A stretch of 64,000 bases of DNA from Phyllobacteriaceae bacterium (GTDB taxonomy: Bacteria > Pseudomonadota > Alphaproteobacteria > Rhizobiales > Rhizobiaceae): NCBI GenBank assembly GCA_023954255.1, contig JAMLIH010000002.1, forward strand, positions 1-64,000, written 5' to 3'. The notes below the pieces were generated by a model. That model ran no database searches. It saw only the letters and a list, made by a program, of their open reading frames with translations, and was not told where the DNA came from. The position numbers and the translations under genes are program-made. Positions 1-9,665 of the stretch are shown here, one piece after another (the stretch's first letter is position 1; the number at the start of each line of letters is the position of its first letter).

Positions 1-797
1 CGGCCGATCATGACGTTGTGGCCGATTTGCACCAGGTTATCAATCTTGCTGCCTTCGCCGATCACCGTGTCCCGGTTGGAACCGCGGTCGATGGTCGAGT
101 TGGCGCCGATTTCAACCTTGTCCTGAATGATGACGCGGCCGATCTGGGCAACCTTGCGGTGGCCTTGTGGCCCCATGGCAAAGCCGAAACCGTCCTGGCC
201 GATCCGGACGCCCGCATGAATGATCACCCCGTCGCCGACATAGGCGTGGGTAACAGAAGCGCAGATACCAACAACGCTGCCGCGTCCGATCTGGACGTTT
301 TCGCCGATGACGGCGTTGGCGAGAATCCGGCTGCCCGCGCCGATGGCAGCCCCTCGACCGATCACCGCGCCTGCTTCGACGATTACGCCATCCTCAAGCG
401 TTGCTCCCTCGCCGATATGGGCCTGGGGAGAAATGCCCGTTTCGCCCGTTACCGGTTCGGGTCTGGCGGCGGTCGGATAGATCAGGTCGAGTGCCGCGGC
501 ATAGGCGCGATAGGGTTGCTCATGCACCAGACCGACCGCTCCCGGCGGCAGATCTGCCACATAGCGCTGCTCGCAAATGACTGCCGATGCCTTGGTCGTG
601 GCCAGATGCCTGGCATATTTTCGATTGTCGATGAAGGCCAGACTGCCAGCCAGCGCATCCTCAAGCGGCGCGGCACCGGAGATCATGATCTCGGAACCAT
701 CTGCCTGCCCGTTTCCGGAAGCGATTTCCGCGCCAATCTTCCCGGCCAGTTCGCTGAGGGAGTGCGGGGTAATCGTGAAGAACGAATGGCTTGACAT
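1..797 (-). CDS. lpxD: UDP-3-O-acylglucosamine N-acyltransferase LpxD (3' end cut by window edge)
   Basis: Lipid A biosynthesis, third committed step: N-acylation of UDP-3-O-acyl-glucosamine in the cytoplasm. I translated the minus strand from the ATG at 797 (protein begins [11 protein letters not shown]). An N-terminal uridine-binding domain occupies about residues 1-105 ([18 protein letters not shown]). It is followed by left-handed beta-helix hexapeptide repeats such as [20 protein letters not shown] and [10 protein letters not shown]. The [11 protein letters not shown] stretch close to the window edge carries the His expected to be catalytic in LpxD. About 265 codons are visible; the C-terminus lies beyond position 1. 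It follows bamA on the same strand, the usual order, but a hairpin terminator lies between them, so it may have its own promoter in the 203-bp gap. Confidence 0.93.
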   Translation of the reverse strand, partial: MSSHSFFTITPHSLSELAGKIGAEIASGNGQADGSEIMISGAAPLEDALAGSLAFIDNRKYARHLATTKASAVICEQRYVADLPPGAVGLVHEQPYRAYAAALDLIYPTAARPEPVTGETGISPQAHIGEGATLEDGVIVEAGAVIGRGAAIGAGSRILANAVIGENVQIGRGSVVGICASVTHAYVGDGVIIHAGVRIGQDGFGFAMGPQGHRKVAQIGRVIIQDKVEIGANSTIDRGSNRDTVIGEGSKIDNLVQIGHNVMIG

Positions 798-823
798 GAG
801 ACGGCTTGTCTTGGGCTAGGGCA

Positions 824-857
824 ATTTCGACTTCGACTGAATCGGAAAAATCGAAAT
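824..857. repeat. Short inverted repeat upstream of lpxD
   Basis: ATTTCGA (824-830) and TCGAAAT (851-857) form 7-bp arms around a 20-nt loop, within the leader region of lpxD. No second copy was found in the window and no known binding site is recognised. It could be a weak RNA hairpin or a chance palindrome. Confidence 0.3.
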
Positions 858-948
858 GCGCAAAATGAATTCAGTAGCCTGTTGAAGCTATCCGTTTGCA
901 CAAAAGGTGAAACGGCCTAGCAGATTACGATGTGGCAGCGGTCCCGTT

Positions 949-977
949 AAAAAGAAAGGGGCGCTGCCGCCCCTTTC
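949..977 (-). terminator. Rho-independent terminator after bamA
   Basis: Read on the minus strand, GAAAGGGGCG pairs with CGCCCCTTTC around a 4-nt GCAG loop (977 to 954) and is followed by TTTTT (953-949). It lies 23 bp past the bamA stop. This canonical intrinsic terminator separates bamA from lpxD. Confidence 0.85.
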
Positions 978-1000
978 GCAGATATGGTTATCCGCTCTTG

Positions 1001-3442
1001 CTAGAAGCTGGTGCTCATCCCGAAGCTGAAGCGGCGCAAATCGTCGTACTTCTTGCGAACAATCGGCTCGGCATAGTCGAAACGCAGCGGTCCGAAGGGT
1101 GAGTTCCAGATGATCGAGGCACCGATTGAAGCCCGCATGGCATCATCGTTGATGTCACCCAGTTTGGATGATGTCATACCACCATTGGCAGCCTTGATTG
1201 CGCTGCTGCCGGTACTGTCAACACCCCACAAGGCGCCGGCATCGGCAAAGAACGCACCACGCACACCATAGGATTCAGGCAGGAACGGCGCCGGAAAGTT
1301 CATCTCCGCAGTGGCGTTCCAGTAGTACATGCCGCCCAGTGCGTCACCCGTTGCCGGGTCGCGCGGGCCAAAGCCGTTGTTCGAGAATCCGCGAATCGAC
1401 CGTCCGCCCTGGAAGAAGTTGTCGAGTGTACGGTAGCCGCTGGAGCCGCCGAAAACGGTCTGCGCGCCTGCTCGCCCCTGAAGCATGCCAACGAAATCGA
1501 AATCCTCAGACAAGGTAGCGAATATCTGGCCCTTTACCTCTGTGGACACATAGGTGGCATCGCCGCCGGCACCAAATGCAGTCTGGGTCAGTTCCAGACG
1601 CATGCCTTCCCGCGGTGTAACTTGGTTATCAAGCGTGTTGTAGTTCCATGCATAACCGAAGCCGGATCGCGTCCAGTCGGTCGGCGAACTTGGCGGCGCC
1701 AGCGCTGCCGAAAGTTCACCTTTGGCATTGCCCTGTGTGCTGTCTTCGCCGGCTTCAAGAGCCTTGCCCGGATCAAGGCGGTCATCATCGATATCGGTCG
1801 AACTGTCGTTATAGGTATAGAATACCGAAATCTTGCTTTCGTCCGTGATCGGCACACCGAAACGAATGGAGCCATAGGTTGTCGTTGAGCTATAGCGGCG
1901 GCTGTCGGTATCGCCCTGGGAATTCCGGCCGATATCAAATCCTGCAGACAGCCTGTAGCCGAGGAAATACGGCTCGGTAAACGACAGCCGGTAGTTTTCC
2001 TCCGCCTCTCCGAAGCTTCCTGAAATCCGTAGCAACTGGCCACGGCCCATGAAGTTCTTTTCGGTAAACGAAATTTCGCCGAGGGCGCCGCTGGAAGAAC
2101 TAAAGCCACCGCCAACCGAGAAATCGCCGCTGGCCTTTTCGGCAACCCGCACCACCACGACAACGCGATCTGCAGAAGAACCCTGGCGCGTGGAAACGTC
2201 CACCCGCTCGAACAGGCCCAGCCCCTCAAGCCGTTTCTTCGATTTCTGGACAAAGACCTGGTTGAAGGCGTCGCCCTCGGAAATATCGAACTCGCGGCGG
2301 ATGACATAGTCCCGTGTCATGTCATTGCCGACAATGATGATACGTTCGATATAGGTCCGCGCACCCTGATCGATCAGATAGGTAACGTCGATCGTGCTGG
2401 AATTGAAGTTTCGGTTGCCGCGCGGAACCACGTCGACAAAGGCAAACCCTTGGGCTGCGACCGCCTCGGTCAGCGCGATGATGGAATTCTCTACCTTCTC
2501 TGCGCTGTAAGTCTTGCCGGGCTTCGTTTCCAGCAGCGAATACAGCGAGTCGGAATCAACACCCGCGAGCGTCGATTCGATCGCAATGTTTTCAAAGGTA
2601 TATTTGGTACCTTCATCCACCGTAATGGTGATGTTGTACTCGTTGGTAACCTCGTCCAGCACCGCCGATGCCGACAGAATCTGGAAATCGGCATAGCCGT
2701 TGTTGAAATAGAAACGGCGAAGCTTCTCTTCATCGGCAGCAAGCTTGTCCGGATCGTAGATGTCGTCATTGCGCAGCCAGCTCAGCAGATTCGACCGCTT
2801 GGTGCTCATCACCTCGCGCAGCCGAGCCTCCCGGAAGGCGTTGTTACCGACAAAGGTGACGGTACGAATCTTGGTCTTGCCACCCTCGTTGACCTTGAAG
2901 ACGATGTTGACGCGGTTATTGGCAAGCGGCACCACTTCCGACGACAAGACCGCATCGCCGAGGCCGACACGCGAATAAGCTTCCTCGATGATGTCGATAT
3001 CGGAAGCCACCGTGTCGGGGGAGAAGATACCCCTGGCCCGCGACTGGATCATGCCGGTAAGCTGAGCATCCTTCAGACGCTTGTTGCCCTCGAAGAAAAC
3101 CTCGTTGATCGTGGCATTCTCGTCCACCTCGACAACCAGTGTCGAACCGGACTGATAGATACTGACATCGGCAAAGAGGCCGGTGGCGAACAGGGCCTTC
3201 AGCGAAGCGTCGATATCGGCATTGGAAAACGGCTTGCCCGGCTCAATCGTCAGGAACGACTTTACCGTATCGGAATCCATGCGGGTGTTGCCGTGCACCG
3301 AAATCGCACTGACAACCGCTGCCTGCGCAACGCTCGCCGTGGCAAGCGACCCTGCAATGAAGACACCGCCTCCGGTTACCGCAACCGTCACAGCCAGGAT
3401 GGCCACGCGGACCAAAGACAACAGCCTAGAAAATCCCCTCAC
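1001..3442 (-). CDS. bamA: Outer membrane protein assembly factor BamA
   Basis: Core of the BAM complex, which inserts beta-barrel proteins into the outer membrane. The protein is 813 aa, normal for the family. Residues 1-42 are a signal peptide ending in SVAQA. Five POTRA repeats follow to about residue 380 (starting VSAISVHGNTRMDSDTVKSF), then a C-terminal 16-strand barrel. The barrel has the conserved loop-6 motif SIRGF (in GGRSIRGFSNNGFGPRD) and a C-terminal Phe (MSTSF). The start is GTG at 3442 with GAGAGG upstream; no alternative ATG exists before the POTRA region. It lies downstream of rseP across a 494-bp gap and upstream of lpxD, the common alphaproteobacterial order. Confidence 0.97.
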   Translation of the reverse strand: MRGFSRLLSLVRVAILAVTVAVTGGGVFIAGSLATASVAQAAVVSAISVHGNTRMDSDTVKSFLTIEPGKPFSNADIDASLKALFATGLFADVSIYQSGSTLVVEVDENATINEVFFEGNKRLKDAQLTGMIQSRARGIFSPDTVASDIDIIEEAYSRVGLGDAVLSSEVVPLANNRVNIVFKVNEGGKTKIRTVTFVGNNAFREARLREVMSTKRSNLLSWLRNDDIYDPDKLAADEEKLRRFYFNNGYADFQILSASAVLDEVTNEYNITITVDEGTKYTFENIAIESTLAGVDSDSLYSLLETKPGKTYSAEKVENSIIALTEAVAAQGFAFVDVVPRGNRNFNSSTIDVTYLIDQGARTYIERIIIVGNDMTRDYVIRREFDISEGDAFNQVFVQKSKKRLEGLGLFERVDVSTRQGSSADRVVVVVRVAEKASGDFSVGGGFSSSSGALGEISFTEKNFMGRGQLLRISGSFGEAEENYRLSFTEPYFLGYRLSAGFDIGRNSQGDTDSRRYSSTTTYGSIRFGVPITDESKISVFYTYNDSSTDIDDDRLDPGKALEAGEDSTQGNAKGELSAALAPPSSPTDWTRSGFGYAWNYNTLDNQVTPREGMRLELTQTAFGAGGDATYVSTEVKGQIFATLSEDFDFVGMLQGRAGAQTVFGGSSGYRTLDNFFQGGRSIRGFSNNGFGPRDPATGDALGGMYYWNATAEMNFPAPFLPESYGVRGAFFADAGALWGVDSTGSSAIKAANGGMTSSKLGDINDDAMRASIGASIIWNSPFGPLRFDYAEPIVRKKYDDLRRFSFGMSTSF

Positions 3443-3936
3443 AGGAGCCTCTCAGTCATTTTTTACGCGTCCCTGCCCCGTCCGGCAAACAGCCAGTGGC
3501 TTGAACCCTCAGCAGCACAAATTCCCCAATGCCGCCAACCGGTCGATATGCCATCTGCCTGCACACTTTGCACACGCAAGGGCAGCCGGACAGAATCCGG
3601 CTTAGTTAACAAACCTTTTACAAGGATTTGCGTCCCGTGCAACCATTCTAGACCAAAGATTTCCGTTAATTTGTCAATCTGTTGCCAATTCGCCATGCCA
3701 ATTCGCAAGCTTGGTTAATGGTTGCTGAAACCACGACGCAAAGACCAGGGCGTCCAGCCTGGCCAGCGCCGTGTTGCAGCGGCAATTTGCAGGGCTTCGC
3801 CAGCACTTTCCAATCAACACACGCCACATCGCTGCAATGAAATGTTACCGGCAGCTTGGCAAACCGGCCAGAGAGCCCGCCGCAAGCCTTGCGCGCTGCA
3901 ATATGGCGCATCAGGCCGGCGTGCCGATCCTGCCCG
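3443..3936. other. 494-bp gap between rseP and bamA; no gene seen
   Basis: The open frames here are short, lack good ribosome-binding sites and resemble nothing I know, so I call no gene. It is more AT-rich near 3600-3720 and holds the candidate bamA promoter region described separately. The length suggests that bamA is transcribed separately from rseP. Confidence 0.5.
3672..3706 (-). promoter_or_regulatory. Candidate bamA control region: direct repeats next to a TTGACA box
   Basis: On the minus strand a perfect -35-like TTGACA lies at 3677-3672. Immediately upstream are two 11-bp direct repeats (TGCCAATTCGC on the plus strand, 3683-3693 and 3696-3706; 13-bp period). The repeats sit where an activator would bind just upstream of -35. 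No good -10 is found at 17-19 bp; TAGAAT occurs at 21 bp spacing. The promoter call is therefore weak; the repeats are certain. Confidence 0.35.
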
Positions 3937-5070
3937 CTACTGCAGCAGCCTGCTGATATCGTTCCAGGTGGCGAAAACCATCAGCATCAGCACCAGACTG
4001 AGTCCTATCCTGAAACCGAATTCCTGTGCCCTCTCGGTCAGCGGCCGGCCTCTCAGCGCTTCGATAGCGTAGAATACGAGATGCCCGCCATCCAGCATCG
4101 GGATTGGAAAAAGATTTAAAAGACCGATACTTACGGACAATACCGCGACAAGGTTCATCAGCGCACTGGCACCAACGGTAGCCACTTCCCCGGAAACCTT
4201 GGCAATTCGTATCGGTCCGCCGAGCTGGTCTGCCGATTGATGGCCGACGATGATATCCTTCAGATACAGCATCGTGGTCCTGACGATGAACCAGGTCTCC
4301 CATACCGCCTGACCAACCGCCTCAACCGGCCCGGAATGGACGACTTTCGACGTTTCCTCGGTCGGCGTGTTGATGATGCCGATCATGCCGATGTCCGACT
4401 TGTTGCCGAAGCGGTCGGTGCGCTCTTCAGTGCGCGGCGTCACGGCTAGCGTCTTCTCGATGCCGTCCCGGCTGATGACCACGGTCAGTTCCCTGCCCGG
4501 ATTGGGAGCAACGATTCGCGGAATGTCGGTAAACGATTCGATTGCTTCGCCGTTGATCGAGATCACCACGTCGCCCTGCTGGAAGCCTGCCTCCTGTGCC
4601 GCGCCGCCGGCAACCAGATCGGAAACCACCGGTTCGGAGACAAAACGCCCGATAAGCATGAAACTTGCCGCAAAGATCACGATTGCCAGAATGAAATTGG
4701 CAATTGGTCCGGCCGCAACGACCGCTGCCCGCTGGCCCACGGACTTGTGCAGGAAGCTGTATTTGCGCTCCTCTTCGTTCATCGCCTGCGCGCGCTCGAA
4801 ATCGGGGCTTGAGGCGGCATCCGCATCGCCAAAGAACTTCACGTACCCGCCGAGCGGGATTGCCGAAAGTTTCCAGCGCGTGCCGTGCCGGTCGGTATAG
4901 CCGATCAGTTCCGGCCCGAAACCGACGGAAAACGCATCGACCTTCACCTTGTTCCACCGGGCCACGAGAAAATGACCAAGTTCATGAAAGAAAACGACGA
5001 CGGTCAGGACAATCAGGAACGGCAGGATGTACCCGAAAAAGGAGATCGATGGCGCTGGCAGGGTTTCCAT
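3937..5070 (-). CDS. rseP: Site-2 protease RseP (RIP zinc metalloprotease)
   Basis: Inner-membrane zinc metalloprotease that performs regulated intramembrane proteolysis of anti-sigma factors and clears signal-peptide remnants. The 377-aa protein carries the metal-binding HELGH motif (residues 29-33) in the first membrane helix. It has a periplasmic PDZ domain around residues 130-200 (AQEAGFQQGDVVISINGEAI). The second active-site motif LDGGH lies near residue 326, followed by a last membrane helix. Only one PDZ domain is clear, as is common in alphaproteobacteria, against two in E. coli. It follows cdsA and precedes bamA. The start is ATG at 5070. Confidence 0.96.
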   Translation of the reverse strand: METLPAPSISFFGYILPFLIVLTVVVFFHELGHFLVARWNKVKVDAFSVGFGPELIGYTDRHGTRWKLSAIPLGGYVKFFGDADAASSPDFERAQAMNEEERKYSFLHKSVGQRAAVVAAGPIANFILAIVIFAASFMLIGRFVSEPVVSDLVAGGAAQEAGFQQGDVVISINGEAIESFTDIPRIVAPNPGRELTVVISRDGIEKTLAVTPRTEERTDRFGNKSDIGMIGIINTPTEETSKVVHSGPVEAVGQAVWETWFIVRTTMLYLKDIIVGHQSADQLGGPIRIAKVSGEVATVGASALMNLVAVLSVSIGLLNLFPIPMLDGGHLVFYAIEALRGRPLTERAQEFGFRIGLSLVLMLMVFATWNDISRLLQ

Positions 5071-5214
5071 GAAGGTTTCCGAATCCGGGTTGGGCCGTTT
5101 GGCGGCTTTCTGGCATTTGAACCTTGCCTTCGCCTGTATTTACCGGACTCGGCGCCGGTTCAGGCAGGTGGTTCTTTTCAGTGTCATGCGATCTAGTGAA
5201 GACACTTTCTGGCG

Positions 5215-6090
5215 TCAACGTGGCAAGCCGAAGAATGTCTCGGCAAATCCGGTCGTCAACGGGTCGGAGCGCAGACCGGCCGGCGCCAGCATGACCGCTA
5301 TGGTCCAGGCGACGGCGATGGCGAAGATAAAGCCGTCGATCCGGTCGAGCACGCCGCCGTGGCCGGGGATGAGATTGCCGGAATCCTTCAGGTCGAAACG
5401 CCGCTTGACCCAGGATTCGAACAGGTCTCCGGCCTGTGCGGCAAGCGCCAGCACCAGCGCAAGCAACAGTGCGGCCCAGCCCGGACTGAGGGAGAATGCG
5501 AATGCCAGCGCCGACGACACGATGGCCGCGCCGGCAAGCCCGCCCAAAAAGCCCGACCAGGTCTTGTTGGGTGAAATCGACGGGGCAAGCTTCGGCCCGC
5601 CAATCCCCTTGCCGGCGAAATAGGCGAAACTGTCTGCACCCCATACACAGGCAAAAACGAACAGGACGATGAAAAACCCGTCCGCACCGTCGCGCATGTC
5701 TGCCAGCGCGATGAAGGGAAAACCGGCATAGATCAGTGCGATACTGCCCCAGAAGGTGCGGCCGATGACGAATTCCCACAATGCGATCAGCACGGCACCG
5801 GCAGCCACCAGGAAAATGCCCGTGCTTGGCCGCTCCACCAGATAGCTGGCATAAAGCAGCACGAGCAGTACCGCCACTGCAAAGGCAACGCGCAACGGCA
5901 GTTCCGTCTTCACCATGGCACGGAATTCGAGGAATATCAGGGCGGAAAAGACCAGCGACAGCAGCAGAAAGGTTTTACCGCCGATCCAGGTGCACCAGAT
6001 CGCAAAGCCCGCCAGTATGACGGCGGAGAGGATGCGCAGTGGCAGATCCGAATAGCGCCCCGCGCCCAGGGCCTTGCTGTCGTTGTTCAT
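5215..6090 (-). CDS. cdsA: Phosphatidate cytidylyltransferase
   Basis: Makes CDP-diacylglycerol from phosphatidate and CTP, the branch point for phospholipid synthesis. It is a polytopic membrane protein of 291 aa with about eight hydrophobic segments. The C-terminal family signature is intact, with KRRFDLKDSGNLIPGHGGVL followed by DR (the K-D...H-G-G...D-R pattern). I chose ATG at 6090 because GGGGGAGA lies directly before it; an upstream in-frame start would add 13 basic residues. It lies between uppS and rseP in the conserved envelope block. Confidence 0.96.
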   Translation of the reverse strand: MNNDSKALGAGRYSDLPLRILSAVILAGFAIWCTWIGGKTFLLLSLVFSALIFLEFRAMVKTELPLRVAFAVAVLLVLLYASYLVERPSTGIFLVAAGAVLIALWEFVIGRTFWGSIALIYAGFPFIALADMRDGADGFFIVLFVFACVWGADSFAYFAGKGIGGPKLAPSISPNKTWSGFLGGLAGAAIVSSALAFAFSLSPGWAALLLALVLALAAQAGDLFESWVKRRFDLKDSGNLIPGHGGVLDRIDGFIFAIAVAWTIAVMLAPAGLRSDPLTTGFAETFFGLPR

Positions 6091-6180
6091 TCTCCCCCGC
6101 TTCACTCGCTTTCGAACCGCCGCAGCCACCGCCCCGATGGTCGCCAGCGTCAGTTGAAATTTGTAACAGGCCGAAGAGCT

Positions 6181-6954
6181 TCAGCTCTGCAGTGCCTTCT
6201 CGTCGCTGCCCTCCCCCAAAAGGCCGCCATACTTGCGCTTGCGGGAGGCATATTCCTCCAGTGCGCCAACCAGATCCTCAGCGTTCATGTCCGGCCACTC
6301 CTTGTCAACGAAAACAAGCTCCGCATAGGAGGATTGCCACAGCAGAAAGTTGGACAGCCGCTTTTCACCGGCGGTTCGCAGAACAAGATCGGGATCTGGA
6401 ATGCCTGCGGTAAACAGCGCCGAGTCGATTGTTGCCTCGTCAATCGATTCCGAATCCAGTTCGCCGTTTTTCACCCTTTCGGCGATGTCGCGCACGGCAC
6501 GAACGATTTCCTGTCTTGCGCCGTAATTGAAGGCGATGATCAGGGTCTGGGCCGTATTGTCGCGGGTCAGGTTCTCGGCTTCTGCCAGCAGGCTGACGAT
6601 GTCGTCAGGCACGTTCTGGCGCTCGCCGATCACACGGATGCGCACATTGTTCTGGTGCAGTTCGGCAAGGTCGCGGCGGATGAATATTCTGAGCAGCTTG
6701 AAGAGCTCGTTGATTTCATCCTTCGGCCTGGACCAGTTCTCGGTCGAAAACGAGTAAAGCGTCAGATAGGCGATGCCCAGTTCGCGCGCCGCCTTGACGA
6801 TGGTGCGCACCGTTTCCACACCCTTGTGATGACCGTGATGGCGCGGCAGGCCGCGCCTTCTGGCCCAGCGTCCGTTTCCATCCATGATGATGGCGAGATG
6901 ACGGGGCGGTGACTGAAAAGCGCTACCGGCTTGCTGGCCTGCCGTTCCCCGCAT
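6181..6954 (-). CDS. uppS: Isoprenyl transferase (undecaprenyl diphosphate synthase)
   Basis: Cis-prenyltransferase that extends farnesyl diphosphate to undecaprenyl diphosphate, the lipid carrier for peptidoglycan and O-antigen. The 257-aa protein shows the substrate-binding motif MDGNGRWA near residue 25 and the conserved SFSTENWSRP. The C-terminal signature is PDLVLRTAGEKRLSNFLLWQ (RTSGE in E. coli, here RTAGE). The start is ATG at 6954, with GAGGCGA upstream. It follows frr and precedes cdsA. Confidence 0.96.
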   Translation of the reverse strand: MRGTAGQQAGSAFQSPPRHLAIIMDGNGRWARRRGLPRHHGHHKGVETVRTIVKAARELGIAYLTLYSFSTENWSRPKDEINELFKLLRIFIRRDLAELHQNNVRIRVIGERQNVPDDIVSLLAEAENLTRDNTAQTLIIAFNYGARQEIVRAVRDIAERVKNGELDSESIDEATIDSALFTAGIPDPDLVLRTAGEKRLSNFLLWQSSYAELVFVDKEWPDMNAEDLVGALEEYASRKRKYGGLLGEGSDEKALQS

Positions 6955-7006
6955 GATTCCATTCGCCTCGTATCAAATGGCCGGTCCGTGGTCCTTTCAG
7001 GGACGG

Positions 7007-7570
7007 TCAGACCTGCATGATTTCGATTTCTTTCTGGGCAACCGACTCGTCTACCTTGGCGACCATCTCGTCCGTCAGCTTCTGCACCCGCTCTGAAAGC
7101 GTATGGGCATCATCCTTGCCGATGGCGCCGTCCTTCTCCGCCTTCTTCACCTCTTCCATGCCGTCGCGGCGGACATGGCGGATCGCCACCTTGGCGTTTT
7201 CGGCATACTGATGGGCAATCTTGACCAGTTCGCGGCGCCGTTCCTCGTTGAGCTCGGGCAGAGGAATGCGCAGGTTCTGGCCGTCGACCACCGGATTAAG
7301 GCCGAGCCCCGCTTCGCGGATCGCCTTCTCAACCGGCCCGACCATGGACTTGTCCCACACCTGCACGGATACCATGCGCGCCTCCGGCACGTTGACGGTG
7401 CCGACCTGGTTGATCGGCATGGACTGGCCATAGGCTTCCACCATCACCGGGTCGAGCAGGCTCGCGGAGGCGCGTCCGGTCCGCAGCCCCGCCAGATCGT
7501 GGTTCAGCGAGGAGATCGCGCCTTCCATTCGCTTGGTGAGATCCTTGAAATCGATTGCGTCGTCAGACAT
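7007..7570 (-). CDS. frr: Ribosome recycling factor
   Basis: Splits post-termination ribosomes together with EF-G. It is 187 aa, typical of the family, with [19 protein letters not shown] and the C-terminal helix ending EKLTDE-type sequence ([14 protein letters not shown]). ATG at 7570 is preferred because AAGGAAGC lies 9 nt before it; a GTG two codons upstream is possible but poorly placed. It lies downstream of pyrH, as in most bacteria. Confidence 0.97.
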   Translation of the reverse strand: MSDDAIDFKDLTKRMEGAISSLNHDLAGLRTGRASASLLDPVMVEAYGQSMPINQVGTVNVPEARMVSVQVWDKSMVGPVEKAIREAGLGLNPVVDGQNLRIPLPELNEERRRELVKIAHQYAENAKVAIRHVRRDGMEEVKKAEKDGAIGKDDAHTLSERVQKLTDEMVAKVDESVAQKEIEIMQV

Positions 7571-7702
7571 TTCCACGCTTCCTTCTACTTGAGCAGTTCG
7601 ATCGCATGCGCAATGCGCCCGAATGCCGGAACAAACCCGGATGGAAAACCCGTTTCGCCGTTTCCGCCCTACCGTGAAACGGCCCCGAAAGCGGCCATTC
7701 CA

Positions 7703-8452
7703 TCAATTCGTGACCGTAGTGCAGCGGCCTTTTCCTTGCAATATGCGCGCCAGCTCTCCGGGCTTTTCCAGCGAAAAGACGATGATGGGAATACCGGCGT
7801 TTCTGGCAAGCGCCACGGCCGCCTCATCCATCACCTTCAGGCCGCGCGCCAGCATTTCGTCATGGGAAATCGTATCGAACCGCCTTGCACCCGGATCGGC
7901 CTTCGGATCTGCGGAATAGACCCCGTCCACCTGCGTACCCTTCAGCAGCGCATCGGCCTGCATTTCGCTGGCCCTGAGGGCTGCCGCAGTATCGGTGGTG
8001 AAGAAGGGATTGCCGGTGCCGCCGGCAAAGACCACCACCCTGCCCGCGTCCAGATGCGCCTCCAGTCCGCGCTGGGTGAAGGTCTCGCAAAAGGCAGGCA
8101 TGTCAACGGCAGAAAGCACGACGGCATCCATTCCTGCGTCGCTCAGCGCCATCTTCAGCGCCTTGGCGTTCATTACGGTGGCCAGCATGCCCATATGGTC
8201 GCCGGTCACCCGGTCGGCTCCCCCTGCCGCCAGTGCAACGCCGCGGAAGATATTGCCGCCGCCCACGACCAGGGCAACACGGACGCCCAGTCCGACAGCC
8301 TGCTTCACGTCACGTGCAATGCGCGCCGTCATCTTCGGATCGATGCCAAAGGACTGGCTGCCCATCAAAGCTTCGCCGGAGACCTTGAACAATACGCGTT
8401 GATAACGCGGCTTCGCTTTCGAACCGGATGCGCGCTTTGCAGCCTTTGTCAT
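7703..8452 (-). CDS. pyrH: Uridylate (UMP) kinase
   Basis: Phosphorylates UMP to UDP in pyrimidine nucleotide synthesis; the bacterial amino-acid-kinase-fold hexamer, not related to eukaryotic UMP/CMP kinase. It is 249 aa with YQRVLFKVSGEALMG near the N-terminus, the nucleotide-binding VVGGGNIFRG, and a DGVYSADPKADP loop towards the C-terminus. It starts with a short basic extension (MTKAAKRASGSK). It lies between tsf and frr. Confidence 0.97.
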   Translation of the reverse strand: MTKAAKRASGSKAKPRYQRVLFKVSGEALMGSQSFGIDPKMTARIARDVKQAVGLGVRVALVVGGGNIFRGVALAAGGADRVTGDHMGMLATVMNAKALKMALSDAGMDAVVLSAVDMPAFCETFTQRGLEAHLDAGRVVVFAGGTGNPFFTTDTAAALRASEMQADALLKGTQVDGVYSADPKADPGARRFDTISHDEMLARGLKVMDEAAVALARNAGIPIIVFSLEKPGELARILQGKGRCTTVTN

Positions 8453-8495
8453 GAATGTGAATCATCCCGGAATTGATGCTGTCCTGCGATACACG

Positions 8496-8525
8496 AAGGG
8501 CGCTCCGTTGTCACGAAGCGCCCTT
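8496..8525 (-). terminator. Hairpin between tsf and pyrH
   Basis: Perfect 9-bp arms AAGGGCGCT (8496-8504) and AGCGCCCTT (8517-8525) enclose a 12-nt loop, 29 bp past the tsf stop. No U-run follows on the minus strand, so it is more likely an attenuator or mRNA-stabilising stem than a full terminator. Confidence 0.45.
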
Positions 8526-8553
8526 GATTATCCTTTGCGAAGTGTGAGCGGGA

Positions 8554-9477
8554 TCAGCTCTTCGCCATCGAAGCGACTTCGGCTGCAAAGTCGTCTTCCT
8601 TCTTCTCGATACCCTCGCCCAGCGCCATGCGGACAAAGCCCTTCAGCGCGATGGGGGCACCCGCATCCTTTTCGGCGTTCTTGATCGCCTGTTCGACCCT
8701 GGTTTCGCCGTCGATAACGAAGACCTGCGACAGCAATACGCTTTCCTCGTAGAACTTTCGCATGCGGCCTTCGACCATCTTTTCGACGATCTCCGCCGGC
8801 TTGCCGGATTCAGAAGCCTGCTCGGTGTAGATGGCGCGTTCGCGCTCGGCTACATCCGCCGGAATCTCGGCCTGGGTGGCGGCGAGCGGATTGGTTGCGG
8901 CAACATGCATGGCAACCTGTTTGCCGATCGCTGCAAGCGCACCGGCATCGCCTTCCGACTCAAGCGCTACCAGAACGCCGATCTTGCCCAGGCCCTCGCC
9001 GGCGGCATTGTGCATGTAGCTTGCAACCACACCCTTGCCGACAGACAGTTTTGCAGCCCGGCGCAGCGTCATGTTCTCGCCGATCGTCGCAATCGCGTCG
9101 GTCAGCGTATCGGCCACGGACTTGTCGCCGCCGCTGATCGTTGCGGCAGCAATCGCATCGATGGAACCGTCGGTATCAAGCGCGGTAGCCGCAGCCCGGC
9201 GCACCAGATCCTGGAACTGCTCGTTCTTGGCAACGAAGTCGGTTTCCGAGTTGACCTCGATGAGCACGGCGGACGTGTCACCCTGGGCCATGCCGATCAG
9301 GCCTTCGGCGGCAACGCGGCCGGACTTCTTCTCGGCCTTTGCGATGCCCTTCGAGCGCAGCCAGTCCATGGCGGCTTCGATGTCGCCATTGTTTTCGGTC
9401 AGCGCGGTCTTGCAGTCCATCATGCCGGCGCCCGACTTTTCACGCAGTTCTTTTACCAGGGAAGCGGTAATGGTCAT
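8554..9477 (-). CDS. tsf: Translation elongation factor Ts
   Basis: Nucleotide exchange factor that recycles EF-Tu-GDP. It is 307 aa with the N-terminal UBA-like module [20 protein letters not shown] and the conserved [20 protein letters not shown] region. ATG at 9477 is chosen because GGAAGGACAAGAAG precedes it and the family begins [11 protein letters not shown]; an earlier in-frame ATG would add seven residues. Cotranscription with rpsB upstream is expected, with a hairpin between them. Confidence 0.97.
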   Translation of the reverse strand: MTITASLVKELREKSGAGMMDCKTALTENNGDIEAAMDWLRSKGIAKAEKKSGRVAAEGLIGMAQGDTSAVLIEVNSETDFVAKNEQFQDLVRRAAATALDTDGSIDAIAAATISGGDKSVADTLTDAIATIGENMTLRRAAKLSVGKGVVASYMHNAAGEGLGKIGVLVALESEGDAGALAAIGKQVAMHVAATNPLAATQAEIPADVAERERAIYTEQASESGKPAEIVEKMVEGRMRKFYEESVLLSQVFVIDGETRVEQAIKNAEKDAGAPIALKGFVRMALGEGIEKKEDDFAAEVASMAKS

Positions 9478-9622
9478 CTTCTTGTCCTTCCTTGCCATGC
9501 AAGCCCGCCCGAATTCGCTGGCATCCGCTCAGGGATGCCATTGTTGAGGGGACTGGCAGGTTTTTGTGACAGCTTTGCTGCCGCGGCATTTGCGGCTTCC
9601 GCCGCCATATGGTGATGCAGGG

Positions 9623-9646
9623 ACCCGGCCGCAATGCCGGCCGGGT
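9623..9646 (-). terminator. GC-rich hairpin between rpsB and tsf
   Basis: ACCCGGCCG (9623-9631) pairs perfectly with CGGCCGGGT (9638-9646) around a 6-nt loop, 20 bp after the rpsB stop. There is no U-run. A partial terminator or RNA-processing stem that lowers tsf relative to rpsB would fit, but this is inference. Confidence 0.45.
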
Positions 9647-9665
9647 TTCGAGCCTTCCGCCCGCC

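Noticed and set aside
18..794. A 258-codon plus-strand frame at the left edge
   Set aside because: Antisense of lpxD, which has a clear start and hexapeptide repeats on the minus strand.
2450..3718. A 422-codon plus-strand frame opposite the bamA 5' end
   Set aside because: No recognisable domain and opposite well-conserved POTRA repeats; antisense artefact.
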